DNA from: GCA-016699835 sp964543905
GTDB lineage: Bacteria; Planctomycetota; Phycisphaerae; Phycisphaerales; UBA1924
Reading direction: 5' to 3'
DNA: 64,000 nt
Assembly (NCBI GenBank): GCA_964543905.1
Contig: CAZIZO010000001.1
Location: 124,001 to 188,000, forward strand
Positions 9,601 to 16,102 of the stretch are shown piece by piece. Position numbers and translations under genes: made by a program. The notes beneath the pieces were generated by a model, which saw only the letters and a program-made list of their open reading frames with translations, had not been told where the DNA came from and did not search any database. Within the stretch, counting starts at the first letter, position 1, and each line of letters begins with the position of its first letter.

Positions 9601-9706
9601 TTTCGGAGGGCACGGTCTGCGCGATCATCGGGGCGGCGAGCCCACACAAGGCAAGCAGGATCAGGGCCGAGCCGACCCGCGCTTTGTTCCCATTCGACAG
9701 CGACAT
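6644..9706 (-). CDS. Exported zinc-dependent metalloprotease (DUF5117/DUF4953-type)
   Basis: The 1020-residue product has a signal peptide (core ALILLALCGLAAPMIAQ) and the metzincin zinc site HEVGHTLGLRH at about residues 592-602, followed by the Met-turn SVMDY with Met631. This is the architecture of the large exported DUF5118-DUF5117-DUF4953 zinc metalloproteases common in Bacteroidota and Planctomycetota. ATG 9706 is preceded by AGAGGAG at good spacing; in-frame starts further upstream lack it. A Lys/Asp/Glu-rich low-complexity stretch (about residues 550-575) sits just before the zinc site and looks like a flexible insert. Substrate is unknown. It is transcribed away from the UbiA gene upstream, with 261 bp between. 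Confidence 0.88.
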   Translation of the reverse strand: MSLSNGNKARVGSALILLALCGLAAPMIAQTVPSEKPGTGAPGDPPSPEMLKAMADRKGGGEEGDGLRPFAEVSKGFEKVVSTADGRSFYSIWKKDKDGSMLAELPRGYEGQKHFLAMTVASGETYAGLQAGDMYVYWKRFDNRLMLIEPNVDVRSTGDNESKSSVKRLFTDRVVLDVPILSTGPGGQPVIDMKDLLVGRISTFFGGSAAGANARLATVKSAKAFPENVEISFEMPVAGGRLKEFHYSISLIKESSDYQPRVADERAGYFTTVYRDLGKFVDSEKWVRYINRWNIQKRDPKLKMSPPKEPLVYYIEDAVPVRYRRWVREGILEWNKAFEKIGIIDAIQVYQQDASTGANMDKDPEDVRYNFIRWLSNDIGTAIGPSRTHPLTGQILDADVVLTDGWIRHYWMNFNELLPEIAMEGFSPETLAWLETRPQWDPRVILAAPEKRNEIIANRMRRGVTAYGGHAIGALDPAARDQRGPMIGTGEFDGLARQRQSSGMCLASSGKAMDVTMVRMMLDMMGEEEIAEAAGYGTDAHLASQPEGDKSDEPKKDDKKDDKKKKEEPKYDTLDGIPDWFIGPLLAELTAHEVGHTLGLRHNFKASSIYTLAQITSDEIKGKKPFVGSVMDYTPINLMVENGKLQGDVAPIGIGPYDFWVIEYGYTSGDPKEVLKRVAEPELLYGTDEDVGGPDPRAKRYDFAKDPLEFAKSTMKLAKYHRERLLDKFVKDGQSWARARRGYQVTLGFQTRMINMMSSWVGAAYVHRDRKGDPNARPPIEVVPAAQQRDALRWIIDNAFFDEAFGLTPEIASKMTVDKWMDAGGFAEGAQDETWQIHDRIASVQTATLTMLMNPTTLRRVYDYEYLVPADKDALTLPELLDTISNAIWTEVEAGPKEKYTARKPMISSLRRNLQREHVDRLIEVSFPSDDHNAAYATLSNLARTKLRSLSTKIAGLVGDKDGKGKNDSLDPYTLAHLSDVKVRIDKALDASYTLNGGSAAFPSWLFMGRSTEQAPTPKP

Positions 9707-9781
9707 ATCAAACTCCTCTGCAAGGGCATCCAAACGAGCCGACGAACACGGACCCGCCCACCCGCGGGACTGAAGAGACAG

Positions 9782-9787
9782 AGCATA
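9782..9787 (-). promoter_or_regulatory. -10 box TATGCT of the zinc metalloprotease gene
   Basis: TATGCT on the minus strand predicts a leader of about 70 nt ending in the AGAGGAG ribosome site before ATG 9706. The -35 region is weak. Confidence 0.4.
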
Positions 9788-9812
9788 CCCCAAAGCGCGC
9801 AGCCCCACACTG

Positions 9813-9842
9813 GGCGAGATCGGGACGTGAGGATATCTCGCC
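9813..9842 (-). terminator. Hairpin after the UbiA-family gene
   Basis: GGCGAGAT and ATCTCGCC form an 8-bp stem with a 14-nt loop, 126 bp after the UbiA stop. No U-run follows, so termination is only possible. The rest of 9707-9967 shows only the metalloprotease promoter. Confidence 0.3.
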
Positions 9843-9967
9843 CCGAAGATGCTGACGGAATGAAAATCCGCCACCCGAACGCGAATTTGGGGTTGTCGAG
9901 GGACCCGGATGACGGTGTTTGGCGAGGGCAGGGGTGGCTCGGAAGGCGGGGCGTGGCGCGGCGCGGG

Positions 9968-10933
9968 CTAGACCTTGATTCCGATCCAAGCGACCCCGAG
10001 GGTGATGGCGGCAAAGGCGAGCCCGGCGAGTCGCGAGGGCCAGTCTTTGACGACGAGTTCGGTGGGATCGTCGTATCGCCCGCGTTCGAGGAGGACGATG
10101 CAGCGGAGCAGGCCGTAGGTCGCTGGGATCATGGTGAGCCAGAGGAGATTGAACCACCCTCCGTCGGAGAGGCCGGCGGCGGAGAGGGAGGCCATGACGC
10201 GAGCATCGCGGGATTGGACGTAGGCGGCGTAGATGACGAGGGTGGCGACGCCGGTGACGACGACGGCCATGCGGAGGAGGTCGTCGGTGTAGGCGGATTG
10301 GACGGAACGGGCCGCGGCGGCATCGACGCCGGCGGCGGCCATGGTCCGGCGCTCGCCCAGCCGCTTCCCGAACGCGAGGAACATCGCGAGGAAGAGGGTG
10401 CAGTTGAGGAGCCAGGTGCTGGGTACGACGGCGGCGGCGCCGCACCCCGCCAGGACGCGGAGGACGAAGCCCATGGACAAGGACATGACGTCGGCGATGA
10501 CCAAGCGTTTCAGGAGCAGCGAATAGGCGTTGGTGTTGATCGCGTACAGCAGCACGAGCGTCCCGACCCACCACGACGACGACCCGCGGAGCGCGAAGAC
10601 CGCGGCGGCGGCGAGGAGCATGAGGACCGCGGCGAGGATTCGGGCGTGGGACTCACGCACGGCGCCGGAGGCGAGCGGGCGGAGTTTCTTGCGGGGGTGG
10701 AGGCGATCGCGCTCGACGTCCATGATGTCGTTGACGATGTAGCACGCGCTGGACATGAGGGCGAAGGCGAGGGCGGCGATGCACGCGGGGAAGAGGGTGC
10801 TCCTCCAATCTCCGCCCTTGTCGGCGAGCCCGTAGAGAGGACCGATGAAGACAAAGACGTTCTTGGCCCACTGCTTGGGGCGTGCGAGGCGGACATAAGC
10901 CGCGAGGGCGTTGGAGGGAGGCGCGTCGTTCAC
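9968..10933 (-). CDS. UbiA-family prenyltransferase, decaprenyl-phosphate phosphoribosyltransferase-like
   Basis: This 321-residue multi-span protein begins with LARPKQWAKNVFVFIGPLYG and has the Asp-rich motif NDIMDVERDRLHPRKKLRP. Those features fit the UbiA branch that includes decaprenylphosphoryl-5-phosphoribose synthase (DprE pathway, Rv3806c-like), which joins PRPP to a polyprenyl phosphate. The second Asp-rich site seems weaker. The predicted start is GTG 10933. No dprE1/dprE2 oxidoreductase pair lies nearby, so the end product is unknown. It lies 46 bp downstream of the ADP-ribosylglycohydrolase-like gene and may be co-transcribed with it. Confidence 0.8.
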   Translation of the reverse strand: MNDAPPSNALAAYVRLARPKQWAKNVFVFIGPLYGLADKGGDWRSTLFPACIAALAFALMSSACYIVNDIMDVERDRLHPRKKLRPLASGAVRESHARILAAVLMLLAAAAVFALRGSSSWWVGTLVLLYAINTNAYSLLLKRLVIADVMSLSMGFVLRVLAGCGAAAVVPSTWLLNCTLFLAMFLAFGKRLGERRTMAAAGVDAAAARSVQSAYTDDLLRMAVVVTGVATLVIYAAYVQSRDARVMASLSAAGLSDGGWFNLLWLTMIPATYGLLRCIVLLERGRYDDPTELVVKDWPSRLAGLAFAAITLGVAWIGIKV

Positions 10934-10979
10934 GCGTGGGCCGCCTGTGGAGGGAGCGTCGGTCCTCCGCGCGGGTGGA

Positions 10980-12956
10980 TCAGCGTCCGTTCGTCATGTC
11001 CTTCCACTCGCGCCAACGTACAGCCGCCTCCTGGTACACCCGATCGTGGGGATCGACCACGCCGTCTCCCGTCAGATCGGCTGGAGCGGCGTGCCAAGCG
11101 TAGAGATCCTCGACGTTCCGGACGCCGTCCCGGTTCGAATCCCAGGTGTTCGCGATGGGCGGCGCGGAATCGACGAGGATGGCGTCGAGTTCGGCGCAGG
11201 TCACGAACCGATGGACGCCGCCCGGCAATCCTCGGACACGGACGCCCCGAGCGAGGATCGGGGAGGCGAGCGAGAACTCGATCAGTTGGAATGGGGCACC
11301 GGCGTCGAGGGCGACGGACGGGGTCACCGCGACGGAGTTCCAGGTTCCTGCTTGCAGCACATCGACGGCAAGGCTCTCGAACCACCCGCCCTGGACAACG
11401 CCGTCGTCGTAGTGCTCGCCCTCGATGAATCGGACCGCGTCGAGGAGGATGTCTCGGTCGTAGACGACGCTGAGGAGCACCTCGGTGCCCGGAGGGATCG
11501 CCGCCCCGAGCGAGCAATAGAAGGAGGAATCGCCGTCGAGTTCTTCGCGGCCGGCGTAGTTGGATTCGACGGCGTTGGCCATGTAGGAGACCCAGGGCAC
11601 ACCCCGCCCGCCGGGGTTGCCAAGGGGGACGCTGCTGGAGGGCGTGATGGTTCCACCGGCGCGTCGGATGGTGTTGTTGGCGCTGCGGGCGTCGTCGCGC
11701 TGTCGGGGGTTCCAAGAGATGGACGGGGTATTGGCGGGCGGAAGGAGCCAGAGGGCGCGATCGGAGTCGATGAGGCCGCCGGCGGCGGTGATCTGCCGCT
11801 CGACGATGTCGATCATGCGTTCGCCCAAGAGGGAGAAGGTGTCTTCGGCGGCGCTGTCGAGGGGAAGATAATCGGGGAGGTTGTCGCGGGTGCGGAGGAT
11901 CCAGAAGCGATCGGAGAGGTTGGCGGCGGGGAAGAGGGCGGAGAGTTGGGAGGAGCCGAGCATGATCCCGATCATGCCGCCGAGGGTCGCGGTGGCGTTG
12001 TCGGAGTCCCAGCCGGAGCAGGTGCCGATGCGGACGGTCTTGCGGTAGTCGCACTCGCCGTAGAGGAGGGCGATGATGCCGGAGGCGAAGTTGACGCTGG
12101 ATTCGTACCAGGCGCGGTATCGAAAGCCGTTGGCGGCGGCGTTGAGTTGGTAGCGTTGGTAGACCAGATCGCGGGTGCGCTCCCAGTCGTTGGGGTCCGG
12201 ATTCGCGAGAAAGTCGGCGTAGACGACGTCGCCGATATCGGCGGACTTGGAAGTGTTGGGGAGGTAGGCGCGGGCGTGCTGGAAGAGCCAGAGGGCCTTG
12301 TCTCGTCCGCTGAGGTCGGCGGGGACGAGTGGCGCGAGGGCGTAGAGGGCGGCGTAGAACTGCGAGGCGTGGGCGGCGTAACCGGCGGACGTCGTGCGGA
12401 TGGGAAGATCGGCGAGATCGAGCGCGCGCTCGGGCATGCCCGGGCAGAGCGCGCCGAAAATCTCGGTGGTGAGTTGCGCGTCGATCATGAGCCGATTGAC
12501 GTTGGCGGTGCCCATGCCGGTCATGGGCGACCGCACGCCACGGGAGATGAGCGAGCGAGCGCTGGCGTTGGAGACCCAGACAAAGCGGTTGATGTGCTGG
12601 GTCCATCCGCTCGCGATGACCTGAGGAGACAGCGAGGTGGCGGGGCTGGAGGCGAGGAGATGGACGTAGACATACTCGACGTCGGTGTCGTCGTCCGCCC
12701 ACCATGGATTCTGGGTGAGCACGAAGTCGAGGGGCGCTCCGAGGAAGGGCTGACCCCAATCGGCGTCGGTGAGGAACGGGGGTGAGGTGCGGTGGCCTTC
12801 GGTGCGCAAGCCCGTCCAGTTGGCGATGCACTGCCCGAGCCAAAGGGCGCGGAGGCGATCGGCGTAGTCGGCGCGGGCGACAAGGCGGGGCGTCTGCGCG
12901 GGGCAGAGCGACGCGAGGCACACCAAGAGCGCAAGGCCGAAAAACTGGCGATGCAT
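10980..12956 (-). CDS. Exported ADP-ribosylglycohydrolase-like protein with EF-hand/dockerin-like tail
   Basis: The 658-residue product has a signal peptide (QFFGLALLVCLASLCPAQ). The next ~400 residues carry ADP-ribosylglycohydrolase (DraG/ARH) features: ALWLGQCIANWTGLRTEG near the start and the metal-site motif DSDNATATLGGMIGIMLG, with Asp residues placed as in ADP-ribosylhydrolases. The last ~60 residues hold two EF-hand-like loops (DSNRDGVRNVEDL and DLTGDGVVDPHD), a classical dockerin-like arrangement unlike the GC-type tail elsewhere in the window. A secreted ADP-ribosylhydrolase fold may act on another glycosidic substrate. ATG 12956 follows GAGGTGGG. A TATCAT -10 box lies at 12971-12976. 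Confidence 0.75.
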   Translation of the reverse strand: MHRQFFGLALLVCLASLCPAQTPRLVARADYADRLRALWLGQCIANWTGLRTEGHRTSPPFLTDADWGQPFLGAPLDFVLTQNPWWADDDTDVEYVYVHLLASSPATSLSPQVIASGWTQHINRFVWVSNASARSLISRGVRSPMTGMGTANVNRLMIDAQLTTEIFGALCPGMPERALDLADLPIRTTSAGYAAHASQFYAALYALAPLVPADLSGRDKALWLFQHARAYLPNTSKSADIGDVVYADFLANPDPNDWERTRDLVYQRYQLNAAANGFRYRAWYESSVNFASGIIALLYGECDYRKTVRIGTCSGWDSDNATATLGGMIGIMLGSSQLSALFPAANLSDRFWILRTRDNLPDYLPLDSAAEDTFSLLGERMIDIVERQITAAGGLIDSDRALWLLPPANTPSISWNPRQRDDARSANNTIRRAGGTITPSSSVPLGNPGGRGVPWVSYMANAVESNYAGREELDGDSSFYCSLGAAIPPGTEVLLSVVYDRDILLDAVRFIEGEHYDDGVVQGGWFESLAVDVLQAGTWNSVAVTPSVALDAGAPFQLIEFSLASPILARGVRVRGLPGGVHRFVTCAELDAILVDSAPPIANTWDSNRDGVRNVEDLYAWHAAPADLTGDGVVDPHDRVYQEAAVRWREWKDMTNGR

Positions 12957-12992
12957 ACCCACCTCGGCACATGATACGCCGAGAGCCGATGA

Positions 12993-12998
12993 TAACCT
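12993..12998 (+). promoter_or_regulatory. -10 box TAACCT, 8 nt before ATG 13007
   Basis: TAACCT sits 8 nt before the ATG chosen for the GT-C-like gene. It lies back to back with the TATCAT -10 box of the minus-strand gene at 12971-12976. Confidence 0.4.
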
Positions 12999-13006
12999 CC
13001 CGCGTG

Positions 13007-14485
13007 ATGGACCTTGCCCCCAACCCTCGCCTCGCCCGCGTGCTGCTTGCCCTGGTGGTCGTCGGGTTGTTTTTCGCGTTTGCCCTGCCGATGATCCTGT
13101 TCGCTGGACCGCTGGATCGGGCGGGGTTTGACCAGATCAACTTCCACGAACCGGCGATTCGGATCTTCGCGCACGATTGGGTTCATCGGCGCGGGGGGAT
13201 GGATTTCACGAACTACCTTTCGGCGACGACGCCCGGGTATCACGTGGCGCTCGCCTGCGTGGCTCGGTTTGTGTCGGACTCGACGATCGCGCTCCAACTC
13301 GCGGGCTCGTTGTTCACGGCGGCGTTGCTGGGCGTGCTCACGTACTGGAACGCGGAGCGTGTCCCCCTCCGGCTGGCGTTGGCGACGTCGTTGTGCGTGC
13401 TGGCGTCGCGATACGTCTTCTTCCCGGGAGTGTGGCTTTTACCGGACAACGCGGGGTGGCTCGGGGTGTTGTGCGTGCTCGCGCTGGTGATGGATGGCCG
13501 AACGAGCGTGAGCACGCTGATGCTGGGCGCGGTCGCCCTGTCGCTCACGGTGCTTCTGCGGCAGACGCACATCTGGGCGGCGGGGCCTTTGCTCGCTGGA
13601 TTTCTCTGGGCGAATCCCGTGGGCGCCCACGGGTTGGCGCCCCGGTCGGCCTCAGACGTGGAACCGCCGGGGCTTGCGCGGCGACTGCTGTGGGGCGTGG
13701 CGGCGTGCGTTCCGGCGGTGATGATCTTGTCGTCGTTCCATCACCTCTGGGGCGGGCTGACTCCCCCACTCTTCCAGTATCAGTATCCGAACGCCGGCAA
13801 GGGGCTGGCGACGTTGAACCTCGCGGCGCCCGCGTACCTCCTCGCGATCCTTGGGCTTTACGCGCCGTTCTTCGCGGCATCGTGGCTCACGAGCGCCATC
13901 CGCGTCGTGCGATCGCACACCCCGGTGGCCGTCGTGACGCTCGCGGTGACGCTGGCGCTGGTGATCGTGCCCAGCACGGCCTATTCGCCCGACCAAGCAC
14001 TCGGGCGCTGGGAAGGGCTCTGGGCGCTGGCGGGGAAACTCCCGAACATCGCGGGGCACACGAGCGTGCTGATCCTTGGGCTGGCGCTGGTGGGGAGCGC
14101 GTCGCTGCTGGGGCTCTTGGCTCGCCTGCCGCGTCGGGACGGAGCGCTCGTGCTGACGGCGCTGGCGGGATTCGCTTCGACGCAGGCGGTGGCATTTCAA
14201 CTGTGGCAGCGTTATCACGAGCCGCTGGTGCTGATGGTGCTGGGCGTGCTGGCGTGCCGAGCGCATGCGGCGGATTCAGGAGGCCTGGGCGAGGGATCGG
14301 CGTTTGAGCGCCGGGCGAGGCGATGGGCCCACGTCGGCCCGCTGCTGCTGGCGATGGGGCTCGCGGCGATGACGGCGTTCAAGGTCGCGAGGTCGAAGGT
14401 GGACCACAAACTCAGCCCGGAGCAACTGATGAGCGAACTCTTTCCGACGGCACCCAAGTCGCTGACGCCGAGGATGGAGCCGTAG
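13007..14485 (+). CDS. Polytopic membrane protein, GT-C glycosyltransferase-like
   Basis: The 492-residue product has roughly ten hydrophobic spans. An early extracytoplasmic loop has the acidic pattern DQINFHEPAIRIFAHDW followed by TTPGYHVALA. That recalls the D/E-x-FH and TTPPG motifs of the ALG10/GT-C class, which transfer sugars from polyprenyl phosphates on the outer face of the membrane. The match is by eye only, so the function is inferred. ATG 13007 is favoured over in-frame ATG 12989 because a -10 box lies at 12993-12998, which would leave 12989 untranscribed. The neighbour downstream, a GDP-mannose dehydratase, fits a role in glycan synthesis. Confidence 0.6.
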   Translation: MDLAPNPRLARVLLALVVVGLFFAFALPMILFAGPLDRAGFDQINFHEPAIRIFAHDWVHRRGGMDFTNYLSATTPGYHVALACVARFVSDSTIALQLAGSLFTAALLGVLTYWNAERVPLRLALATSLCVLASRYVFFPGVWLLPDNAGWLGVLCVLALVMDGRTSVSTLMLGAVALSLTVLLRQTHIWAAGPLLAGFLWANPVGAHGLAPRSASDVEPPGLARRLLWGVAACVPAVMILSSFHHLWGGLTPPLFQYQYPNAGKGLATLNLAAPAYLLAILGLYAPFFAASWLTSAIRVVRSHTPVAVVTLAVTLALVIVPSTAYSPDQALGRWEGLWALAGKLPNIAGHTSVLILGLALVGSASLLGLLARLPRRDGALVLTALAGFASTQAVAFQLWQRYHEPLVLMVLGVLACRAHAADSGGLGEGSAFERRARRWAHVGPLLLAMGLAAMTAFKVARSKVDHKLSPEQLMSELFPTAPKSLTPRMEP

Positions 14486-14741
14486 GCGCCCCCCCCCTGA
14501 GGAAGGGAGTGTGCGCGGTTTGACCACACGGACCAACCTCGCCCGTGGCAGGATGAGGAAGGCGAGATCGAACGCGGATGCGTGCGGAGGACGTTCGTCG
14601 GGCGACCTCGCACATCCCCTCGACTTCCCCCGTGCTCCGAGCCGACAGAATCCGTACCATCTCGACTCGCCCCGATCGGCGACGGTCGCCGATTCGGGGG
14701 AGCGCCGCGAACGTCCGGACCCTCCACTTCGTACCCACGCC

Positions 14742-15812
14742 ATGCCCCCCTCCATCACCACCACCAAGCGTGCCCTCATCACCGGGATCACCGGTCAGGA
14801 CGGGTCGTATCTTGCCGAACTTCTGCTGGCCAAGGGCTACGAAGTCCATGGGCTGATCCGACGCTCGTCGTCGTTCAACACGGGGCGGATCGACGCGATC
14901 TACGAAGACCCGCACGCGCCCAAGGCGCGGCTGAAGTTGCACTACGGGGACCTCTGCGATTCAAACTCACTGTCGGACTTGATGCGCAAGATCCGCCCGC
15001 ACGAGGTGTACAACCTGGGCGCGCAGTCGCACGTGCGCGTGTCGTTCGACATGCCGATCTACACGGCGGACACCGTCGCGATGGGCGCGCTCCGCCTGCT
15101 CGATGCCGTGCGCGAGTTCATGCAGGAATCGGGGCAGCAGGTGCGGTATTACCAGGCCTCATCCTCGGAAATGTACGGCAAGGTGCTCGAAACGCCGCAG
15201 AAGGAGACGACGCCCTTCTACCCACGCTCGCCCTATGCCTGCGCGAAGGTGATGGCCCACTGGGCGACGGTGAACTACCGCGAATCGTACAACATGCACG
15301 CGTCGTGCGGGATCCTCTTCAACCACGAGTCTCCGCGTCGCGGCGAGACCTTTGTCACCCGCAAGATCACCCGTGCCGTCGGACGGATCAAACTAGGCCT
15401 TCAGGACAAGGTCTTCCTCGGCAATCTCGACAGCAAGCGCGACTGGGGGTTCGCGGGCGACTACGTCGAAGCGATGTGGCTCATGCTCCAGCAGGACAAG
15501 CCGGACGATTACGTGGTCGCCACGGGGCGCACGATCTCCGTGCGTGAGTTCGCCGAGATGGCGTTCAAGCACGTCGGGCTGGACTTCAAGGACCACGTGG
15601 CGTTCGACCCGCGGTACTTGCGACCGGCGGAGGTGGACCTTTTGCTGGGCGACCCGACGAAGGCGATGAACAAACTGGGTTGGAAGCCCAAGACGACGGT
15701 CGAGCAACTCGCCGGGATGATGGTGGACACCGACCTCGAACTGGCGAAGCGAGAGAAGACCTTGCGCGACGCGGGGCACAAGATGCCCGCGTCGGCGGGG
15801 CACGACCAGTGA
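14742..15812 (+). CDS. gmd: GDP-mannose 4,6-dehydratase
   Basis: This 356-residue short-chain dehydrogenase converts GDP-D-mannose to GDP-4-keto-6-deoxymannose, the precursor of GDP-fucose, GDP-rhamnose and GDP-perosamine. The N-terminal NAD(P) motif is TGITGQDGSYLAELL, followed by GLIRRSSSFNTGRID. The catalytic YxxxK is in YPRSPYACAKVMAHW and the EMYGKV segment is typical of GMD. Length is normal for the family. ATG 14742 begins MPPSITTTKRALITG; the long upstream extension in frame has no homology. No GDP-fucose synthase (fcl) or reductase (rmd) gene lies beside it. Confidence 0.95.
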   Translation: MPPSITTTKRALITGITGQDGSYLAELLLAKGYEVHGLIRRSSSFNTGRIDAIYEDPHAPKARLKLHYGDLCDSNSLSDLMRKIRPHEVYNLGAQSHVRVSFDMPIYTADTVAMGALRLLDAVREFMQESGQQVRYYQASSSEMYGKVLETPQKETTPFYPRSPYACAKVMAHWATVNYRESYNMHASCGILFNHESPRRGETFVTRKITRAVGRIKLGLQDKVFLGNLDSKRDWGFAGDYVEAMWLMLQQDKPDDYVVATGRTISVREFAEMAFKHVGLDFKDHVAFDPRYLRPAEVDLLLGDPTKAMNKLGWKPKTTVEQLAGMMVDTDLELAKREKTLRDAGHKMPASAGHDQ

Positions 15813-15890
15813 CCGTGTTCGACGCGGGTCCGCGGCCCGCCTTCCCCCGTCCCGTGCTGGACTGTTGAACCCGCGACAAGGGTCGGAACG

Positions 15891-15919
15891 CACGCCGGGA
15901 GTCGGAGGCTCTCGGCGTG
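15891..15919. terminator. Hairpin between convergent gmd and the feo operon
   Basis: CACGCCGGGAG and CTCTCGGCGTG pair over 11 bp with one G-U and a 7-nt loop. It lies between two convergent genes and could end both transcripts, though the U-runs are poor. Confidence 0.5.
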
Positions 15920-15925
15920 TTCGTG

Positions 15926-16090
15926 TCATCCCTTGGGCTTTTTGGCGCTGACCGTCAGCGTCGCACGCGTGCCCTTTCCCTTCTTTCGGCGGAACCTGGC
16001 CGGGAGGAGGGATCGCCCGATGTAGAGCACCGCGCCGAGCGCCACCGCGCTGACGACCCAGAACTGCCAATCGTGCGTGGGGAACTTCAT
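15926..16090 (-). CDS. Small FeoB-associated single-span membrane protein (54 aa)
   Basis: This short frame encodes a 54-residue protein starting MKFPTHDWQFWVV, with one membrane span (about residues 10-30) and a very basic tail (RRKKGKGTR, then KKPKG). It starts 12 bp after the feoB stop on the same strand, where many feo operons carry a small FeoB-associated membrane protein or FeoC. It resembles the FeoB-associated family in length and layout but lacks the usual cysteines. A role in FeoB assembly or stability is inferred from position only. Confidence 0.65.
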   Translation of the reverse strand: MKFPTHDWQFWVVSAVALGAVLYIGRSLLPARFRRKKGKGTRATLTVSAKKPKG

Positions 16091-16102
16091 CGTGCGGGAA
16101 CC

